Below are positions 1 to 12,900 of a stretch of 64,000 bases of DNA, piece by piece. The first letter of the stretch is position 1. Every line of letters starts with the position of its first letter. The notes below the pieces were generated by a model. The model was given only the letters and a program-made list of their open reading frames with translations, did no database searches and was not told where the DNA came from. The position numbers were made by a program, and so were the translations under genes. Origin of the DNA: Parasponia andersonii (lineage: Eukaryota; Streptophyta; Magnoliopsida; Rosales; Cannabaceae); NCBI GenBank assembly GCA_002914805.1, contig JXTB01000322.1, forward strand, positions 147,011-211,010, read 5' to 3'.

Positions 1-918
1 TGATTACAAACTCGTTGGTTACAGTGATAGTGATTGGGCCGGAGATACTGATGATTGAAAAAGCACAACTGGTTTTGTGTTTTTCATGGGAGAAATTGCC
101 TTCACTTGGGTATCTAAGAAACAACCGATTGTCATCCTTTCAACATGCGAAGCTGAGTATGTAGTTGCTACGTCATGTGTTAGTCATGCAATCTGGCTAA
201 GAAGGTTGTTGAAAGAGTTAAACATGCCTCAAAAAGAGCCAACGGAGATTTGGATTGACAATAAGTCAGCAATAGCTTTGGCTAAAAATCCAGTGTTTCA
301 TGACCGAAGTAAGCATATCGATACTCGCTATCATTACATAAGAGAAGGTGTTGCAAACAATGAAGTACAATTGGAGTATGTGAGATCACATGATCAGATT
401 GCTGATATTTTCACCAAGCCACTCAAGTTTGAAGACTTTACAAGATTAAGAAATTTACTTGGTATTATAAAACAAGTTTAAGGGGGGGTGTTGAAAATAA
501 ACTTGTTTAAGCCCATCAATATGAGGCCCAATAAGTTGGAGTTAGCCCAAGTGCAAAACTCACATAAGAAAAAGCCCAAGTCCAAATTAAAGAAGCCTTC
601 CACCTAGAATCTTCTAGTGTTAGGTAGATATTAGCTTTTTACATGTGAATTAGAAGTGTGTAGAAGAAAATATGTGTGGTTTAAGGATTTTTGTAATTAT
701 TTATTTGTGTGGTTCTCATTGTTTCTCATGTAGTATAAATACCCCTCCCCATTTGAGTTCTAAGCATCAAGTAAGAAGCAAAGCTTCTAAGAGTGAAGAG
801 AAGAGAGAAAGAAGCATAGCTTCTAGTGAGTGAGTGAGTGAGCTTGAAGAGTGAAGTTGAGAATTTTCTCTTGTAAAAGTATTTGAGTGAATAATAAAGT
901 TTGTTTTACTTTCCAACA
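1..918 (+). mobile_element. Ty1/copia LTR retrotransposon, 3' end only
   Basis: The window opens inside a copia element. An open stretch at 77-481 reads as the RNase H end of a copia polyprotein (residues such as DNKSAIALAKNP, DRSKHIDTRYHYIRE and DIFTKPL). It is followed by a purine tract (A then seven G at 481-488) and a long terminal repeat. The rest of the element lies outside the window. It belongs to the same family as the copy at 14657-20133, because the RNase H residues are nearly the same and the LTRs align over their length. It is a fossil with few breaks in the visible part. Its age cannot be judged because only one LTR is visible. Confidence 0.93.
489..918 (+). repeat. 3' LTR of copia element 1
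   Basis: The repeat runs from TGTTGAAAATAA to TTTCCAACA, directly after the polypurine tract. A TATAAATA at 734-741 is the likely LTR promoter box, and an AATAAAG lies near the right end. The boundaries agree with the LTR ends of the related copy at 14657-20133. Confidence 0.9.
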
Positions 919-929
919 TGGCGTGCAGT

Positions 930-1960
930 AGGTTATTATTTAAGTATATTATTCCCATCTGCAATTGATGGTTAACTGGATGATTTATAAAATCAAAAGA
1001 TTGGCCTATAATAGGCCATTGTCAAAATAAGTTTTTCTCAGTTACACAATATATATATATATATATACATATAGGGCACCAATCCAGTAGGTATTTCTTT
1101 TTTTTACCTATGAGTAGGTATTAATTTGGCTAATGAAAATTTAGCATGCACATTTTTTTATTGTAAAAAATAAGAGAGAGAAAGAGTATTAATAATGCAC
1201 GTCTTTTCATGCATTTCATTATAGCCATTGGATCATAATTAGATGGTGATCCAACGGCTAAAAAAAAATACCTACCCATAGGTAAAGAAAAAAAATACAT
1301 ATTAGATTGGCAACCATATATATATATATATCTTGGAAAGTGACGAGCAATTCCTATGCCATTTACTTTTACTATTTTCTTAATAATTATTCCCGTTGAT
1401 CTGAACTAAAAAGCAAGATTTTAAGTTCGTAATGAATTTTTTATGCATTCGTAAACCAATGAGAGACATCATGTTTCTTGGATTTAAGAGAGATTATAAG
1501 CATAACAAAATAAAGATGGAGAAGAGGAAGTGAGAATAAATAGGGAGAAGGTGAGAAAAGAAAAGACAATTAAACTTAGAGATAATTTAGGAATAATTAT
1601 GGTAATAGTTAAATTTTAGGGACAATAGTAATTGGCATAACAATATCTCAACCCAATCTTTGGAACTCATCTAAATTAAAATTGTGACATTCAAACTCCT
1701 ACAATTAATACCTTGATTTTTTAATCCTATAAATTAATACCTGCTTTTGAATTCTATAATTAATATCCTAATAATTGACATCTTGCAAGTTTATTTGTAC
1801 AACTGATGTCTAATTAACTGATTTTAATAGTAAAAACATAGCAGTACTTTTTTATTAACTTTATAAAAACTTATTAAATACTATCAAACTTTTCTGAAAA
1901 ATATTTTACGATTAATTTATTTAACTAATTGTAAAATATTAGTTAAAATGACAGAGAGAG
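930..1960. repeat. Intergenic duplicated block, copy 1
   Basis: This AT-rich segment matches 3040-3930 in the same orientation, with many differences and small gaps. Shared landmarks are GGTTAACTGGATGA, ATCAAAAGATTGGCCT, AACATAACAAAATAA and AGAAAAGACAATTAAAC. Copy 1 carries the MITE at 1075-1315, which copy 2 lacks. No coding capacity was seen. The original unit could be a tandem duplication of about 2.1 kb or two copies of an unrecognised repeat. Confidence 0.75.
1075..1315 (+). mobile_element. MITE inserted in a (TA)n tract, copy 1
   Basis: This 241-bp non-coding element has long imperfect inverted ends: left GGCACCAATCCAGTAGGTAT, right (reverse complement) GGTTGCCAATCTAATATGTA, each followed by a T-rich tract and ACCTATGRGTAGGTA. 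It is flanked on both sides by (TA)n. A reverse-oriented relative starts at 63849 and a more diverged one lies at 7312-7556, both also bordered by (TA)n. The matching position in the duplicated block (3178-3232) is a bare (TA)n tract. The behaviour resembles the rice Micron family, but I cannot show sequence relationship to it. Confidence 0.75.
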
Positions 1961-2059
1961 AATAGGAGGAGAGGAAGAGAATGCAAGGAAGAGAAAAAAA
2001 AAAAAAAGCAGCAAACTAAGAGTGAAGTAGCATGACAAATTGAAAAGAAAGAGGTTTAA

Positions 2060-2496
2060 AACCCTATTTAAAAGACATGGACATGTTAGGGCGACTTCTA
2101 GGATAAAAGTCGCCCCAATATCTAGTTAATTTTTTTTATTATTATTAACATTATTAATTATTTATTTTATTTATAAAATTAAAAAATTTATTGGAGTGAC
2201 ATATCCCAATCATTTTAGATATTTTCTGGACAAAAAAAAATGTGGAAGAATTTAAAACTCTATTGGGATGACATGTTGCCCCAATAGAGTGAACAATTAA
2301 TTTTTTGGCAGTCATTTAGACCTGCCAATAATTCCCGTCTCCTCTATTGGGACAACATGACCGTATTGTGCCAATTGCTTGTAGCTTAATATCTATTAGG
2401 ACGACGTGTTGTTGTCGTCTAAAGAGATCTACCTATTAGGACGATGTTTTGTCGCTCCAATAGATGTCGCCTTAATAGAGTATATTTCCTATAGTG
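2060..2496 (-). mobile_element. CACTA-like transposon end fragment
   Basis: Read on the minus strand the segment begins CACTATAGGAAATATA at 2496. It continues with several imperfect subterminal repeats built on CTATTAGGACGACATGTTG-like words (about 2270-2470), and a small inverted repeat of GGGCGACTT/AAGTCGCCCC lies near 2090-2115. A CACTA terminus with subterminal repeats is typical of En/Spm-like elements. I found no matching second end, so it is either truncated or its left end has diverged. Confidence 0.5.
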
Positions 2497-3039
2497 TAAA
2501 GAGATGTATATTTTTGGAATAATAAAGGGTGCAAATACTAAAAGATGCAAAGTTTTCAGTATTTAAACGGATAGTTTAGATTAGAGGCATTTTTATATCA
2601 GATGAGATTGCCAATATAATCCATTATTGTTTAATGAAATTTGTTTTTAGTACATAAAATTGTTAAGTGAATAAATATGCGTCGGCCAAAAATAGATATT
2701 AAAGATAAAAACTGAAGTTGAATAAGAAAATCAGGCGAGCGTCTCCAATGTTTCAACAACATGCAAAACTTAAAGCTGATTTGAGTTGATTGAAAATAGG
2801 ACAACAGAAATTTTGAAAGTTCAGAACATTACTGAGAAATCTATATCAAATGCTGCTTAGGTTGCATTTGCTTTTTTTTCAATTTCGCGAGATCTTACTT
2901 GACATGTGAGACCTCTTAATCTTAACAAAAAATTTAAGATTTGAGGATGGCATTTATTTGGGTTTTTTTCCTCGAAAATATTAGGGCTTCAATAGATGAT
3001 TAATTTGGTGATTTTTGTACATGCCGAAATCAAACGATT
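2497..3039. other. Intergenic AT-rich stretch
   Basis: No open frame, RNA gene or clear repeat was recognised here. It lies between the CACTA-like end and copy 2 of the duplicated block. Confidence 0.5.
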
Positions 3040-3176
3040 GGCCTGCAATAGGTTATTGATTAAGTACGTTTTTCGCATTTGCAATGGATGGTTAACTGGA
3101 TGAATTATAGAATCAAAAGATTGGCCTGTAATAGACCATTGTCAGAATAAATTTTATTCAATTATAATATATATAA

Positions 3177-3236
<60 letters not shown>

Positions 3237-3930
3237 AATCAAGGAATGATTCCTATATTCGGCTGAATCCTTTGTCATTTACTTTTATTATTTCCTGAAT
3301 TATCATTCCCGTTATTCTAAACTGAAAAGCGAGTTTTTGAGTTCGTAATCAATGTCTAATAAACTCGTAAACCAAAGGAAGACATCTTATTCCTTGGATT
3401 GAAGAGAGATTATAAACATAACAAAATAAGGATGGACAATAAGGGTGAGAATAAGTGGGGGAGACGGTGAGAAAAGAAAAGACAATTAAACTAAGAGATA
3501 ATTTAGGAATAAGTATAATTTAGGAATAAGTATTACTATAATAAGTAGTAGTCAAATTTTAATTTTATGGATAATGATAATTGACATAATAATATCTTGA
3601 CTTTTAACTTTTTGTCCTCCCAGAAAAAAAAGTAAACTTTGGAATCCATGCAAATTAATTATATTTTAATCCTATAAATTAATACACTCCTTTGAATTCT
3701 AAAATTAATAGTTTAAAAATTGACATCCTGGAAATTTATAACCGACATTTGAAATTCATTCAAACTTTGTACCCTGATGTCCAATTAACTGATTTTAATA
3801 TTGAAAAGACAGCCATACTTCCTATTAACTTTATAAAAACTTATTAAATACTAACAAAATTTTTGAAAAATATTCTATAATTAGTTCATTTAACTTTTTG
3901 TTTAAAAAGGAAATAAAAGATTAGAATGAG
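3040..3930. repeat. Intergenic duplicated block, copy 2
   Basis: This is the partner of 930-1960, collinear and in the same orientation. It contains a long pure TA tract (3178-3232) at the site where copy 1 holds a MITE, so it records the probable pre-insertion state. Confidence 0.75.
3178..3232. repeat. (TA)n microsatellite, apparent empty MITE site
   Basis: A nearly pure TA run of about 55 bases. The flanks correspond to the flanks of the MITE-bearing TA tract at 1050-1331. Confidence 0.9.
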
Positions 3931-4562
3931 AGGAAAAAAATCGTGAACTATTTTTTATAATTTTAACCATATTTTCTAGATATAGTTTAGTGTATTTTAT
4001 TATAGTGAACTCAAAAAAAGAAAAAAAAATCAGATAAATATATCGATATTTATTTATTTTAAATAAGTTATTGAGAGGTATTTGTATCTTTTAACTTACT
4101 CACAATAGCTAATTAGGGTTAGCTCAGTTAGTTCAAGGGTTGAGGGATATGTGTGTGAGTTTGGGGGGGTCAGGGGTTCAAATCTTGATAGAGTGTGTGT
4201 GTTATTTTCCTTTAAATTTGTAGTAAGTGATGATCATTAGTTAAGCCCCACTTTAAAAAAAAATGTACAAATTTGTAGAATTCAAAAATCAAATATTAAT
4301 ATGTAATAATTGTAAATATCATATTATTAGTTTGCATAATTCAGAAGTCAAAGTATTAATTTGTAAGAATTATAAATGTTAGAATATTCAATTTATAGAA
4401 ATGTAAAAATGTGGGTATTAATTTGAAGGGACTGAATAGTTAAAAGCATTTTTTAAAAAAAAAAGTTAAAAATTAAGTCATTTTTAAGCCATTAACCCTA
4501 GATTTCTATTTAAACTGTGGTTTTAGCAATAATGTAGAAAGACTATACAATGGTGCGAAAAT

Positions 4563-4598
<36 letters not shown>

Positions 4599-4800
4599 TT
4601 GAAAAAGAAAAGAAGAATAAGATTTGCACGGGGCATTAAGTCTTTCCACACGTTAATTACCCTATGGTATAGTCTTTATTTGAATCCGACCAAGCAAGCC
4701 GCACTGCCACGGTGCATCCCTGGCCATGGTGCATCACTTGGTGGAGATCTCGAAAAGATTTGAGTATATGCAACATAATTTATTATGTCATAATTGTTCT
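3931..4800. other. Intergenic stretch with SINE and (TA)n
   Basis: No coding region is recognised. It contains the SINE at 4115-4265 and a TA tract near 4565-4592. The last 5 bases (GTTCT, 4796-4800) are the left target duplication of the solo LTR that follows. Confidence 0.6.
4115..4265 (+). mobile_element. tRNA-derived SINE
   Basis: An internal RNA polymerase III promoter is visible: an A-box-like TAGCTCAGTTAG at 4120-4131 and a B-box-like GGTTCAAATCT at 4175-4185, about 45 bases apart. The body ends in an A-rich tail near 4253-4263. This layout is that of plant tRNA-related SINEs. There is no cloverleaf, so it is not a tRNA gene. I did not find a clear target duplication. Confidence 0.65.
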
Positions 4801-6731
4801 TGTAAAATCTTGTTTTTATCAAGGGTAAAAAGGTCTTTTGATCTAAAAAATAAATAAATAAAAGGGATATATTTTTTTTCACTCTCTCTCTCCTCTCCGA
4901 TCGCACTGTCTCGCTCGTTTTCTTTCTCGTTCTCGCCGATTCTCTCTCTCCCGCTCGTTCTCTCTTTTCTCCGTCGCGCCCTCCATCGATCCCAGACGAC
5001 GCACGCCGCTCAGCTGAGCTGACTGCCGAAGCTCCGAGGCACCGGACCGCCGCGTTGCCGAGGGGGAGAGCGAAGCTCTACTGCTAATTTAGTCGCTTGC
5101 CGGCAAGAATTTCGGCGACAAAAAGTCATAAAACTAGTGGCATTCAAATCGTCTCGTCATGGGCTATCTCCAAGTATATATTACACGATCTCATTTTACT
5201 CGGATTAAAAGTTATTATTTTTATATATTTTTGAGCTCGGGTTTGACTTTTGATCCGACCGTTAGATTTTGTTTTTATTGTCATTTTTGGAATGTACTCG
5301 GAAAATGGTGAAGTTTAATATATATTTTGACTATATTTGGTGATCGTCACGAAAAATCATATCTAACGGCTTAGATTTTGTCTCGTTTTGCGTGACACTG
5401 GTCCGGTGTCGGTAGGACCCGATTGGTCGAATCATATGTCTAATCTAGCTATTTTGGGTACTAGGAGATTGGTAAAGAAGTTTGTTTGTTGATTCGAAGT
5501 TCCGTTGAGGAGTTGATTTTTCACAAATGAGCGATCAAGGGCTTGAAATTGGTTCTCGACCTTCTGAGCGATCGTTCAACGGCATCTTGAGGACCTATTG
5601 GCGTGATATCACTATTCTAGTGAGGTAGGAGTTCAATTACCAAGTTTTATACTTATTTTGATTTAAAATGTGCATTATGACCTATTTCTTGAAAATATCG
5701 ATTTTTATGAAATTTAATGGTTTGATTGGATATTTGATAAATTTGTGAACTGTTGAGATATATTAGATTATTATGGGATTAGTTGTTATGATTTTTATGC
5801 AGGTTTAAAATTTTGGTTTTGGGAAAATACAGCCGTTATGTTGCCCGATTTTCTGTAAATCCCAGAATAATATCAAATGAGTATTAAAGCATGATTTCTT
5901 AAATTACTTAGTGCATGGTTATTACACAATCTATGACATATTGTACCTACAGTAGGATCACGTACTTGAGTTCCATTTTAGTATCATGGTATTTAGATTG
6001 CTGGCGAGTTGCTGCAGCACTAGGTGAGAGACCTAGGCCCATGCACAAGATTTGCTGACACACCTCCGGGTAGTATCAAGATGCTAGGTACCTCTGTTAC
6101 AGAGGTATTACAGGACCGTGATAGGAGGATGAGAGCTCATGTATATACTTGTACTTGGTTGATTTGTGATATGAACAATAATTAACATGATTACTTATGA
6201 TTTTGATTTCTTTGCAAACTTATTTTTTAAATAGATTTTGGAAAGGTGCTAAGCATGCAGGTTTGAAAAGTTGCATTCATACCAAAAAAGGTAATTAGAA
6301 TTCCTACTGAGCATATAAATGCTCATCTCTTTTCTTTTCATTCTCAGGTGATTTACAGTGCGACTTGGACAACTCCGGGGCAGAGTATTCCAAGAAGAAG
6401 TTTATCTTAATTTTGTGGTTGGTAATTACTTAGATACTCACCTTGGATTTGTAATAATATTTAAGGCTCATACTTTAGATTTAGCCTGTATTATCTATGA
6501 TGCCTACTAGTGATGACAATGTGATGCATATTTATATTTTATTATTATTATTAACAATTTATGCCTAGAGGTGATCACAAACTGTGAGAATTTACAATTT
6601 GAATTATTTTTGTAAACTAGTTGTCGTCTTATTTTGAAGAATTGCAATTTTTAAAATTTTCTAAAATAAATTATGAATTTCTACATGTGAAATTCTTTTT
6701 CTACTACTGGCCCGGGGTTTGGGTCATAATA
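4801..6731 (+). mobile_element. Solo LTR of a long-LTR retrotransposon, copy 1
   Basis: A non-coding 1.9-kb unit starting TGTAAAATCTTG and ending GGGTCATAATA, flanked on both sides by GTTCT (4796-4800 and 6732-6736). It has a pyrimidine-rich zone (about 4880-4980), a GC-rich zone to about 5060, and then long AT-rich sequence. Two relatives lie in reverse orientation at 22154-24536 and 32827-35144. The perfect duplication around a single unit argues for a solo LTR left by recombination between the ends of a complete element. The long LTR suggests a gypsy-type element (Del/Tekay is one possibility), but no coding part is present to confirm it. Treated as a fossil. Confidence 0.8.
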
Positions 6732-6910
6732 GTTCTTCATTAAGATATAATATCTGAACGTAGTTAAAGCTTGAATTATCAAGACCAATGTTTTGAACAT
6801 GAATGTTGTGCTTAGAATTCTTGTAAGTTACTTTGGAAAAAAAAAAAAAAAGATGCTTTAACCAAAATATTACCTTCAAACCTGATCTAAAATTAGCTTA
6901 AAAAAATTAA

Positions 6911-9900
6911 TTAAGAGCAGGGAGGCATATTGGGAGGAGGCTCTAGCATGCTTGTTTCCGTGGTTGATCCATTCTTCACAATGAGCACAGAATCCATACC
7001 CCAACTGGAATGCCTTTCTAAATGACAGTGCATAAACCACACCCCTGAAAAATATTGTATGAATTTCTTGGCAAGTATCATTTGCTTTAAGAACTTAAAT
7101 TTTCTTGAAAATTTTTGACATTATGTGTGTAATTGTTATGTTTATCACTGAGACACATACTTGGCGTCTCGTGTCATGCAAATAGTTTTAGCCTTTAAAA
7201 AAAAAAAATTTAACTCCATTTAATTTTAATTTTATTTGTTTTAGTCATCCAAACACTTTAATTAATCTTCATTTATTTAAATGAAATATATATATATATA
7301 TATATATATATGGTTCTTAATCCAATTGGTTTTTTTTTTATACCTATTTATATATATATTTTTTAATCATTAGATCAACAATCTAAAGACTATCATAATT
7401 TGAGTGGTTGAAAAAAAAAATAAAAATAAAAATATATTATTTAATATTTTTTTCTCTCAAATTTTTACCTTAAAAATCATTCGTGATGAATTTTAATTGA
7501 GTAAAATAATACCTATAACTATGTATAAAAAAAAATTACCCCATTACATTGGTGTCATATATATATATATAATTAGTGATCTAATTATTTGAGGAAATTT
7601 ATATCAAACTAGTCATGTTTATTGTGTATAATGTTGCACCTATTGTGCTTGTACGGTAATTATTATAATATATAAAAAAAAAAAAAACCTATTTTACAAT
7701 TGCATAGCAGTTTCATTGGGTGGTTTGGAAATTTTGTGTTGAGCGGTTTTAGAAGGTTTTTTTTTTTCTTTGAGAATAGCAGTTCCAGAAGTTTTATTAG
7801 GCGGTTTAGAAGTTTTATATACGAGCATTACTATTTATTACGAATCACGGATCGTAAGCTTATCACGGAATAAGTTGTGTTCGGTGATAGATAAATAATC
7901 ACACCTATTAGGATCACTTATAAAAGTAAAAGACTTACTCACCTAGGTTGGGCTCGTGATAAAATGCTTTATTGTTTATGCAGGGCGGTTTCAGAAGTTT
8001 TGTTTTGTCGGTTTGAAAAATGTGCAACTCAAAACGAACTGTTTTATTTTTTTAGTAGTTTGGGTGGTGCGGGTTCGGCCAGCGATGCGGGTTTGCAGAT
8101 TTTTTGTTCACCTAGACGACAAAAAAGAGAGGTCCGACATGGATAAATAGTTAAATTTTGCATATATGCTTGATTATTAATATGATTGTGGTTTACTGTG
8201 TAGTTCGGCGTTGAAATATTCACCGTGGTACCTATGAGAGTTCAAGAGTATAAATTCCCAGAAATGTTTTCTTATATATGCCTTTTGGGCGAATTTTTGA
8301 TTCATGAAAAGTGCTAGAGGGAGACAGAAGAGTTTAGGGTTTAAAGTTCACCAGGGTTATCAGCAAAAAATCTAATGGCAACCCATCAATTTTTGGGAAC
8401 TCCAATGGTATTAACTTCAGTTGGATCAACCGAATTTTAAGTTGCTGGAGATGTTTTTTCGTCAAAAGTTCCCGAAACCGTTTCGAATGCTGTAGAAGCT
8501 AAAACCGTGGAGATGCATTGGGTGGTTCTCTGGGGCCAATACATTAGTCCCTTGGAATATAATCTCAACTGCTTCACCATAGTTAATCATCTTCACCTAT
8601 GTCCCAATGCTTGGGTATAAGGTGTTCTTCCCCACTGGTCCAGTGAAGTTGAAAAAATAAGGTGGGCGGATTGGGAACTCAGTGGTATAAACACTTGGAC
8701 AGGCTCCTGCGGAAAGTTGTGTGAATATTACATTAGTCTCTACAAAGACAGGGATACCAACCAAAAGTACGTGTGGAACAAAAAATATCCCTCGATAAAT
8801 AAATTAAAGGCTGATATGATATATATGTATACAGTTATATATATCATGTTACTTATACCTTACAAGTTTTGCCAATATTTGCGTTTCAAAACTTGATTTT
8901 GTGTATCAATTTTTCTACTAAATTAAGTCCCATGTGGCTTAAATATATTGTTTCCTCGCCAATGCGTTAGACAGTGTGATATGGGTACATCTAACTCTCT
9001 GTAAATGGGAAATGAGTTGGAAAAGAACGAGAATAAATCAAAATTATCATTCGGTGATCATATAACTTTTTCAATCTTACTAGTATTATGTGAGGTGTTA
9101 ACGAAAATTTGTTTTTTAAGTGTGAGAAAACAAAAGAATAGATGTGAAAGAAAAACACTTCTCTTACTTTCATTCTTATTACGACTTATTATAGATCAGT
9201 AACTAGCCTATAAATTATAATATTACTTATAATTAGTTAATGAGTTGAGTTAGTTTTGAGTAAGAAACATTTTTACCAAATTTTTTCTACAACAAATTGA
9301 CACCAGCCTGACAATATATAACCGCCACAAATGTGGCGTCGTCAGCATATTTGTATGGTAAGCTTAGGCTTCTAATTTTCTGTCAGTTTTTTTTAAGTTT
9401 TCACAAAGACTTTCAATGTAGAGCAACAAAGTGCAAAACAAATTAAAACTCAAGATCAATGAAGAGCATACCTGTAATATGCTTGTAGAATATCAATAGA
9501 AGGGATCTCAAAACTAACGTTGTTTAAGCTTGCAGCGAGCCTATTACGTACCATCCGGGCCGTCGCAGGAAGAATTAGGGCAAACAATCGTATTCACCGA
9601 AACAGTGACGAATAGTCGTTCGGCAACATTCTGTGGGACATTAACTGGGAATTCTTCGCTGGCCAAAGCTCTAATACCACTGGTGAAATTGGACGCAGCA
9701 ATCCTGTCCGTTATATTAGGAAGCTGGCCGTTTGGAGAAACTGGATTAGACGGAGCAATGTAGTTTCCACCATAGCGAATAATTGTAGACGTCATAGTGT
9801 TGTCAAAGGCGGCATTAGAATCGAAAAATGGTCTCGAAAACATGTAGTAGTGGCTAGGAGAGTGCTTTGCCGCGAGCAAAATGTCCATGGTCTGTGGTTA

Positions 9901-12900
9901 TTGGCTTGATTTATGTTGCGTCTTGTGCCACAACTGTTGAGCTTGTGTTCTGCGATTGCGAAGATCATTTCTTCGTTCATCAGTACTGCGTTCACTCCGC
10001 GAAGAAGATACGTCTTTCCATGTTGGACAACAAGGTTGTATATTGTTTCTGCGAATGTCAACAGAGAGAAAAATATGTATAAATCAATTAGTACATCTCA
10101 GAATTTGAGACGTTAAATTTGCTGAAGAAAAATTTTCAGCACCGTATAATTAAGTTGTATTTCAATAATCTATGAGTGATATAGATGACAAAATGTTATA
10201 ACTTTAATTAATAGTAGTAGTAGGCAAGTTGAGCCAATTATTGGTGGTAAATAGAGGTGTCAAAACATCTTTAATTTGAACATTATTTATTGTCATTTTC
10301 TAGATCATGTTAGAATATAATGGATAATTTTCTTGATATGTGTTTAATTATAATATGTATGGTATTAGTATATATGTATATACATAGATATACCATAAGA
10401 GCAGATGTGTAAAGCTCCTGGCCAGCCATTGATAGTAAAAGCATCTGATATGTTTGGGTTACCTCCGGTTGCCAAGGCTTCGTCAATTAGTTCTTTCACG
10501 TCTCCATTAAACCACGACCCTGTCAATACATTATCAAAGATAATAGGGTTGATTAATTGGGTATTAATTATTTCTAGCAAAATAAAGTTTATGTTCAGAT
10601 CTATTTTTAGGGCAAATAATTGCACATAGGCTCTCATTCGTTAATGTGATATTTAAGTCATAGTTCTGGTTTTCAGCTCTCTGAACTTTATCTGTGACTA
10701 ACTTTAATTTGAAAATTTTCGATACTTGACAGTTTGATCCTAAAAATAATCTTGATTATGGAAATCACAAATAAAAGCTGCTAAATGGTCGCAACTCGCA
10801 AGCTTAGCCTGATTAGTAACTACTCATATTTCTAATGTTGAAGTCTAGAGTTTATTTCATCCATCCCCAATATCAAAAATAAAAAAACTACCAAAATAAA
10901 AAGCTCAAACATTTAGGGCATGGATAAACAAAAATTTATAAATAATTTGGAAAACATGCTTTTATCATTATTTTTGTTTCCTATTTAAAAAAAAATGCAA
11001 AAAAAAACTTTAAAAATAATGGAAGTGCTTCCAATTTGTTTTAAAACGAAAATGTCAACCAAGAAATTGGCATTTGTATAAATCAATTTTTTAAAGTTGC
11101 ATTTTTGTAAATAAATTTTAAAAGTGATATTAAAATAAAATTTTTGAAACTAGAATTTCATAAATTGTATTTGGCTAGATAGAATTTTTAAAATGATATT
11201 TTTCTAAATATAATTTTAAAAATTGTATTTTTCCAATTAATTTTTAAAATTACCCAGCTGCCTTTATTTTTTGTTTTTTAAAATTAAAAGTGAGTTGGCG
11301 TGTGTGTTACCCAGGAAGTTTCTTATTTTCAAAATTTAAAAATATAAACAAAATTTTTGCTTTTGTTTTCAATTTTTATAAACAACAAATTGAAAGTGTA
11401 TCCTAGTGTGGCATAAAAGGGGCTCCCAATTTAATTACGGCTTACCCAACTTTATTTTTGATTGAATTCCTTGGATACAAATGAAGGTAATTAGGTTAAG
11501 TAACAGTCCTGGTTGATATGTATTAGATTCATAACAATTTTTTGGCAGTCTTTTTTTAAAAAAAAAAAAAAGAAAAAAACTGTCATAAAAATTATTATTA
11601 TTATTTTTTAATTGGAATTGACATCATGAAAGAAGCTTGGACAGCTAGGGTCAAGTGACGCACATAAGGATTCTAAACAGAGAAATTTAGCTGAATTTTT
11701 GTAAAATAGGCCGTCTCAACTGTACTAATATAACAAGTTTTGGGAGTCAAAAACAAGAGAACTAAAATATATATGGACCTAACTCCAAGACTAATGACAG
11801 ATCAAGTAGGGAGTGCTGTTACATTACAATATGCTATCAGAGAAAAAATAAAGGCGAAATTTAATTTTTTATGTTAATTTTTCAAAAAATAATATAAATT
11901 TTGAATTTTGAAATTGTTTGAAAAATCTAATATTATAATTAGAAAAATATCATTTTTTAAAAGTATTTAAAAAAATACAATTTTTTATTAGTTGTGAGAT
12001 AAGTTACTTGAAGTAACTTGATTGGTTCTTAAAAAAAAATTTAACTGGTTATCTTGATTATTTTTGAAAAATACTAATTTTGAAGAAAACATGGTATTTT
12101 TCTAGATGTGTATTAAGTGTGTTATATTTCTTAAAAAATTTTAAAAAGTAATATTTTTTTTCTATCAGTTTAGAATTTTTCTAAAAATTTGACCCATCCA
12201 TTTATGTTTCAATTTTTGGTACCTTCGGCTAGAATTTTGAAAGAAGCCGAAAAATAAATTGTTTACTTCTAAAGCGTTAAAAAATAAATCTATCTCTATT
12301 TAAAAAAAAAATACCTAGTATAATTGTTTGCTCCGCGTGAGGCTTGGGAAATGGGTATGTCTTTCCTATTTGAGGCAAGATAATAATGGGGCCATGCACT
12401 GTGGCACGTGACCAATTACTGTGAGCATGCCACCACAAAGTTCCCTATTCGGTTGAAAATATGACCTGGTAAGTGAAGCTTTTTCCCGGCTGAATTGAGC
12501 ATGGATTTCTTGGTTGTTTTACTCCATGCCTGCAATTAACTACTACTTTTAGTACACATCATGTTATTATTATTATTATCATTTTTGAATTGTCACTAAG
12601 ACAATTAAAAAGAGAAGTTTATAGCTACAGCAGCATTTTAGGATCACCACGAAAAATTGTAATAGAGTAATATTTTGTAACAGCTTAAATTCTCTTCTAA
12701 CATAAAAAATACATAACACTTGGTCAGAACTGTCTTTATGTACTGTTAGTTGTAATCATTTTTCATACAATAGTAAGTGCTTCTAAGTAAAATTGACTAA
12801 GTAGTCACGGACTTTTCCTACAAAACATAGTCAAAATACTATTTATGATATTCTTTTAGTAGCAGGATTATTTACATTAAATAAAAATATATTATTATGA

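Noticed and set aside
4120-4185. Possible tRNA gene
   Set aside because: A- and B-box words are present but no cloverleaf can be drawn, and an A-tail follows. A SINE explains it better.
7956-8150. Short overlapping plus-strand frames
   Set aside because: They lie inside laccase A intron 6, have no family features and no supporting context.
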